NCBI GenBank assembly: GCA_002479785.1
Contig: DLPD01000025.1
Coordinates: forward strand, 13,707-77,706
Source: Cytophagaceae bacterium UBA7467
GTDB lineage: Bacteria > Bacteroidota > Bacteroidia > Cytophagales > Spirosomataceae
Direction: 5' to 3'
DNA: 64,000 bases
Shown here: piece after piece, positions 60,008 through 64,000 of the stretch
Layout of the letters: each line of letters begins with the position of its first letter
Numbering within the stretch: the stretch's first letter is position 1
The notes under the pieces: model-generated
Database searches by the model: none
What the model saw: only the letters and a program-made list of their open reading frames with translations
Told to the model about the DNA's origin: nothing
Position numbers and translations under genes: made by a program

Positions 60008-60588
60008 AGGTTGTCAAGCGAGGCTTCAATCTCTGCCGCATGGCGAGACGCATAACTCAATTCATAGATACAAAGGTTATCAATTACTTGATTTACTATC
60101 GTAATCGGGTGTTTTTTGCAAATTTTCATTACTTCATTCATCTGGGCATAGCTGAACTGAATGCTGCGGATTTTCATAGGTTCTTTCTCATATATCTCCG
60201 CCTGTTCCAGCGCATCCACCGCCCCTTCTTTATAGGCCTGAATCAGTCCAGGAACGCCTAAAAGGGTCCCACCAAAATAACGAACCACTGCCACTAACAC
60301 ATAATGCAGATTTTGAGAGAGAATTGTATTCAAAATGGGCTTTCCCGCACTTCCGGAGGGTTCTCCATCATCGTTAGATCGCGCTTCTTCAGGGCTAAAT
60401 CCGAGTCGATAGGCGTAGCAAATGTGGCGAGCTTTCGGATGCGCTTCTTTCAAGGAAGCTAAATGGCTTTTGATTTCTTCCAAATCTTTCACGGGATATG
60501 CCCAACTGATGAATTTACTTCCTTTATCTTTGTAAAGTCCTTCAGCTGGTTTTGCGATCGTGAGATAGGAGTCGGGTATCAATGACAT
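60004..60588 (-). CDS. YigZ/IMPACT family protein
   Basis: 194 aa. N-terminal UPF0029 domain with the signature ARHICYAYRLGF, NDDGEPSGSAGKPILNTI and VLVAVVRYFGGTLLGVPGLIQAYKEGA (about 50-125), followed by a small ferredoxin-like C-terminal domain (DUF1949-like). Relatives bind RNA or regulate stress kinases in eukaryotes; bacterial role is not settled. Its last 4 nt overlap the FAH gene, though the functions look unrelated. Confidence 0.92.
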   Translation of the reverse strand: MSLIPDSYLTIAKPAEGLYKDKGSKFISWAYPVKDLEEIKSHLASLKEAHPKARHICYAYRLGFSPEEARSNDDGEPSGSAGKPILNTILSQNLHYVLVAVVRYFGGTLLGVPGLIQAYKEGAVDALEQAEIYEKEPMKIRSIQFSYAQMNEVMKICKKHPITIVNQVIDNLCIYELSYASRHAAEIEASLDNL

Positions 60589-60610
60589 AAGGATAAATTT
60601 AGGCTAAGCG

Positions 60611-62161
60611 ATGCACAATAACTATTATTTTCTGCGGATTTTATCAGGGCAATTACGTCAGATATTGATGTATGCGCGCTTGAAGCAGTGTTTTTCGCAG
60701 GAGAAGGATGAGTTAGTGTTAGGTTTTGAACGCCAAAATGGAGATGATTTTTACATCAAATGTTCTTTAGGTCCCCAATTCTCCAGTCTACAATTCCCCG
60801 ATTCATTCCACCGTGCCGGCCGAAATTCCATCGACCTTTTTTCGGATTTGCTACTTGCCGAAGTACAGGAAGTAGAGATGTACGAAAATGAACGAGCTTT
60901 TGGAATCCATTTTCTAGGCAATTATGTGCTCTTATTTAAACTTTTTGGTAATCGGGCGAATTTGATTTTATACCGAGATGGCGAGTATGATTCACAGTTT
61001 CAAAAACGCCTCAAAAAAGACCATGAGCTGGCATTAAATGCTATCTCGCGCTCCATCGATCAACGTTTTGAAGCCTTGCAGGCTGCGCATGGGGACTATT
61101 TTCCGCTCTTTCCGACTTTAGGAAAAGAAGGGCAGGCCTGGCTTGCTAGCCAAGGTTATGAAAATTTGAACTTAAAAGACCGCTGGACTTTGTTACAAAA
61201 AATGATTCAAATTTTGGATTCAGGCATGTTTTATGTGGTAAAAACGCCCAAAGGCATCGGTTTTACCTTATTTCCACCTGCTTCTGAGCCGCTTTTTCAA
61301 ACAACAGATCCGATTGTTGCCTTGAATCAATTCTACATACTACATTATTCAGTAGGGGAGTTTACGAGAGAGAAAAGGCAGATTCAGGAAGGATTAGAAC
61401 GGAATTTGGCAAAATCTCAACTTTACCTCCAAGAGTTAGAGAAACAAAAGGTGATTCGGGAGACGAATGTGCCTTTCGAAGAGATTGGCAATATTTTGAT
61501 GGCCTTCCTACATCTAGTACCGGAAGGTGAAAGCAAAGTGGTTTTAGAGGATTTTTACCGCAATCAGCCCATAACGATTAAATTAAATGCGACGCTGAGT
61601 CCGGCCGCTAATGCCGAAAATTACTATCGAAAGGCTAAGAACTTCTCCAAAGAACTCGCGCACTGGGAAGAAAATATTGCCCGAAAGCAGCAGGAAATCG
61701 TAGAGATTTCTTCGAAATTGAAGGCACTAGAATCCGTTGAAACTCGAAAAGGATTAAAACCGTTTTTAGCCTTGGCTATCGAAAAGAAATCTGCGGTTGA
61801 ATTGCCTTTTAAGCAGTATGAGATTGAGGGTTGGGTGATTTGGGTAGGAAAAAATGCCAAGAATAATGATCTATTAACGCTGAAATATGCAAAGAAGCAG
61901 GATATCTGGTTGCACGCTCGTGACGTATCCGGTTCACATGTGATTGTTAGAAATCCTCAAAACAGAACGGTTCCTGCTTTCGTCATCGAAAAAGCAGCGA
62001 GTTTAGCAGCCTATTTCTCTAAAAGACAGACTGAATCCCTTTGTCCTGTGATTGTTACCTCCAAAAAATATGTACGGAAAACGAAAGATTTATTGCCAGG
62101 TATGGTCATCGTGGATCGGGAGGAAGAAGTGGTTTTAGTAAAACCGGAGCTTTGGAATTAG
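60611..62161 (+). CDS. NFACT family RNA-binding protein (RqcH-like)
   Basis: 516 aa. NFACT-N domain (about 1-180, with LVLGFERQNGDDFYIKCSLGPQ and NSIDLFSDLLLAEVQ), a helical coiled-coil middle (about 255-390) and the C-terminal NFACT-R domain KNNDLLTLKYAKKQDIWLHARDVSGSHVIVRNP (about 416-450). In bacteria such as Bacillus subtilis, RqcH binds obstructed 50S subunits and adds Ala tails to stalled chains. Whether this shorter Bacteroidota form does the same is inferred. Divergent from yigZ with 22 nt between starts. Confidence 0.87.
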   Translation: MHNNYYFLRILSGQLRQILMYARLKQCFSQEKDELVLGFERQNGDDFYIKCSLGPQFSSLQFPDSFHRAGRNSIDLFSDLLLAEVQEVEMYENERAFGIHFLGNYVLLFKLFGNRANLILYRDGEYDSQFQKRLKKDHELALNAISRSIDQRFEALQAAHGDYFPLFPTLGKEGQAWLASQGYENLNLKDRWTLLQKMIQILDSGMFYVVKTPKGIGFTLFPPASEPLFQTTDPIVALNQFYILHYSVGEFTREKRQIQEGLERNLAKSQLYLQELEKQKVIRETNVPFEEIGNILMAFLHLVPEGESKVVLEDFYRNQPITIKLNATLSPAANAENYYRKAKNFSKELAHWEENIARKQQEIVEISSKLKALESVETRKGLKPFLALAIEKKSAVELPFKQYEIEGWVIWVGKNAKNNDLLTLKYAKKQDIWLHARDVSGSHVIVRNPQNRTVPAFVIEKAASLAAYFSKRQTESLCPVIVTSKKYVRKTKDLLPGMVIVDREEEVVLVKPELWN

Positions 62162-62222
62162 TACAATTCCGATAAAAAGGTTAATTTAGGCAATTCAAGA
62201 CCTTAATTAACTTTAAAACTCT

Positions 62223-63893
62223 ATGCAATCAAACGGTTTACAAACACTCGACTACCTCGTATTTCTCTTTTATTTCGTGGTGGTAGCTGGCTACGGCTAT
62301 TGGATTTACAACAAGAAAAAATCCGAATTATCTGACTCGAATGACTTCTTTTTAGCAGAAGGTTCGTTAACTTGGTGGGCGATCGGTGCATCATTAATCG
62401 CATCTAATATCTCAGCAGAGCAATTTATCGGTATGTCCGGCAATGGTTTTAGACTAGGTCTAGCCATCGCTACCTACGAATGGATGGCTGCAGCTACTCT
62501 ATTAATTGTGGCGATTTTCTTCATGCCCATCTATCTGAAGAACAAAATCTTCACAATGCCTCAATTCTTATCGCAACGTTACTCGCCTACCGTAAGTTTA
62601 ATTATGGCCGTTTTCTGGTTAATGTTATACGTAGCGGTGAATTTGACGTCTATTTTGTATTTAGGAGCCCTAGCGGTAACGACTATTTCAGGTATTGACT
62701 TCACGGTTTGTATGATCGGGATGTCGGTTTTTGCGGTGATTATCACCTTAGGTGGTATGAAGGTAATCGGCTTTACGGATGTTATTCAAGTATTCTTCTT
62801 GATATTGGGGGGATTAGCTACAACCTATTTGGCCTTACAAATGGTGTCAGATCACTTTGGTGGTGAAGGAGTGATGAGCGGTGTTAACCATCTAATGACC
62901 AAAGCTCCAGAACATTTCCACATGATTTTGAATAAAGATAATGCGAATTATCCCTCTCTTCCAGGCCTTACGGTGTTAATCGGGGGTATGTGGATTATCA
63001 ACTTGAATTATTGGGGATGCAACCAATATATCACGCAACGTGCATTAGGGGCAGATCTTCCTACAGCGCGTAACGGTATTTTGTTCGCGGCATTCTTAAA
63101 AATGTTAATGCCTATTATTGTGGTATTACCAGGTATTGCGGCTTATTTATTGCACAAGGACGGCATGTTCCAACAGGAAATGTTGAAAGATGGTGTGATT
63201 AACCAAGATAGCGCATATCCGGTATTATTGAACTTATTGCCAGCTGGATTGAAAGGTCTATCTTTTGCAGCGTTAACGGCTGCCGTTGTAGCCTCTATGG
63301 CAGGTAAAGCGAATTCGATTTCGACCATTTTTACATTAGACATCTATAAAAAATACATCAATACAAACGCGACAGAGAAACAATTAGTTACTATCGGTCG
63401 TATTGCTGTAGTAGCTGCCATGGTGTTAGCGATTGCGATAGCTCCATTTATGGGTATCGACAAAAAAGGTGGTTTTGAATTTATTCAAGAGTACACGGGA
63501 TATGTTTCTCCAGGTATTTTTGCCTTATTCATCCTTGGTTTCTTCTGGAAAAGAACGACTTCGAATGCCGCTTTATTTGCGTTAATTGGAGGTGTGACGT
63601 TCTCTATATTATCTAAATACATTCCTACTTGGACGGGAGTTAACGATTGCTTGTTCTACACGGCCTTCTTAGACGGCGATGTGTATATGATTCCATTTAT
63701 GGATCGCATGGGTTGGGTATTCATCTTCTGTGTGGTATCGATGGTGATTATCTCATTAGCTGATCCAGAAAGCAAGAACAATCCAAAAGGTTTGGAGATC
63801 GATGCCAAAATGTTCAAACTCGAGCCTTCTTTCATCTTAGGAACCGTAGTGGTTGTGATGGGTTTGATTGCGCTTTACACGTATTTTTGGTAA
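62223..63893 (+). CDS. Sodium:solute symporter (SSS family, SGLT-like)
   Basis: 556 aa with about 14 membrane helices in the LeuT-fold SSS pattern. Seen: SLTWWAIGASLIASNISAEQFIGMSGNGFRLGLAIATYEW (about 44-83, the Na2-site region), QRALGADLPTARNGILFAAFLK and SFAALTAAVVASMAGKANSISTIFTLDIYKKYI (about 345-377), which match vSGLT-type sugar transporters. It brings in a sugar with Na+. Position near the sugar-acid module (57828-60007) may be chance. A long hairpin follows the stop. Confidence 0.92.
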   Translation: MQSNGLQTLDYLVFLFYFVVVAGYGYWIYNKKKSELSDSNDFFLAEGSLTWWAIGASLIASNISAEQFIGMSGNGFRLGLAIATYEWMAAATLLIVAIFFMPIYLKNKIFTMPQFLSQRYSPTVSLIMAVFWLMLYVAVNLTSILYLGALAVTTISGIDFTVCMIGMSVFAVIITLGGMKVIGFTDVIQVFFLILGGLATTYLALQMVSDHFGGEGVMSGVNHLMTKAPEHFHMILNKDNANYPSLPGLTVLIGGMWIINLNYWGCNQYITQRALGADLPTARNGILFAAFLKMLMPIIVVLPGIAAYLLHKDGMFQQEMLKDGVINQDSAYPVLLNLLPAGLKGLSFAALTAAVVASMAGKANSISTIFTLDIYKKYINTNATEKQLVTIGRIAVVAAMVLAIAIAPFMGIDKKGGFEFIQEYTGYVSPGIFALFILGFFWKRTTSNAALFALIGGVTFSILSKYIPTWTGVNDCLFYTAFLDGDVYMIPFMDRMGWVFIFCVVSMVIISLADPESKNNPKGLEIDAKMFKLEPSFILGTVVVVMGLIALYTYFW

Positions 63894-63896
63894 GAC

Positions 63897-63958
63897 ATTT
63901 TGGCTAAGTATTCTAAAATTTTGCTGCGCAAATAATTTTGTGAATACTTACCCAAAAT
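63897..63958 (+). repeat. 17-bp hairpin after the symporter gene with GCTGCGC core
   Basis: ATTTTGGCTAAGTATTC (63897-63913) pairs with GAATACTTACCCAAAAT (63942-63958), 16 of 17 positions. The loop contains the core ATTTTGC-TGC-GCAAATA (63918-63934), shared with the elements after tilS and after the PorP-like gene. 63959-64000 shows no gene. Confidence 0.7.
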
Positions 63959-64000
63959 ACTTTCTAAACTATTCGAACATAAAAAAAGGGATCGAATTCG

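Overview
The window is chromosomal DNA of a Bacteroidota bacterium, most likely of the order Cytophagales; I cannot fix the genus. The signs are exact or near matches to the Bacteroidota -7 promoter element TAnnTTTG, weak Shine-Dalgarno sites, type IX secretion (T9SS) proteins (a PorP/SprF-type barrel and a free C-terminal sorting domain), the Bacteroidota-specific families DUF4835 and DUF4290, and housekeeping genes with Bacteroidota-type signatures. It is mostly ordinary core genome, densely packed, with many 1-nt (TAATG) and 4-nt (ATGA) overlaps that suggest translational coupling. I see no rRNA, CRISPR array, transposase or prophage.

Layout. 1-7842 (minus) is one tight run of seven genes: an outer-membrane barrel protein, a 927-aa secreted protein with phage-tail-fibre-like repeats, a FISUMP-like protein, a thioredoxin-fold protein, and a MacAB-type adaptor/permease/ATPase exporter that runs off the left edge. 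8096-9909 holds a NagB-family enzyme and a GNAT-type acyltransferase. 9910-10270 holds a GC-rich tandem duplication and tRNA-Arg(CCU). 10271-14077 (minus) is hflX, atpG and atpA. 14332-19892 (plus) runs FKBP, Prc-type protease, SuhB, a 54-aa Cys-rich membrane protein and an MsbA-like ABC exporter. 19911-22104 is bamD, RNA polymerase omega and DUF4835. Then come tilS, an OstA/LptA-like protein, a T9SS sorting-domain protein, htpG and a PorP/SprF protein. 28735-34463 is a complete 2-oxoglutarate dehydrogenase operon (sucA, sucB, lpd).

34527-36760 is an AT-rich island with a lipoprotein gene and a zinc-metalloprotease gene whose signal peptide is cut off by a frameshift. After it come MATE, murA, DUF4290, dgkA and asnS (minus), then rpoN, an enoyl-CoA hydratase family gene and tRNA-Arg(ACG) (plus). 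44509-51687 (minus, with one plus-strand lipoprotein) holds a phosphodiesterase, an RhlE-like helicase, a barrel protein, MazG, Dtd, MgtE and RsmA. The last part holds a large hybrid sensor kinase, clpB, a two-gene sugar-acid catabolic module (FAH-family dehydratase and ketoglutarate-semialdehyde dehydrogenase type), yigZ, an NFACT (RqcH-like) protein and a sodium:solute symporter.

The most unusual signal is not in the genes. Six genes (hflX, DUF4835, lpd, MATE, clpB and the aldehyde dehydrogenase) are followed at or just past the stop codon by a short array of 7-nt repeats built on AAAG (class 1 YAAAGCA, class 2 CAAAGNN), always in the sense direction. At several of these and other 3' ends, perfect palindromes with very short spacers include the last codons of the gene. 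I know of no description of this arrangement and rank it as the best candidate for something new.
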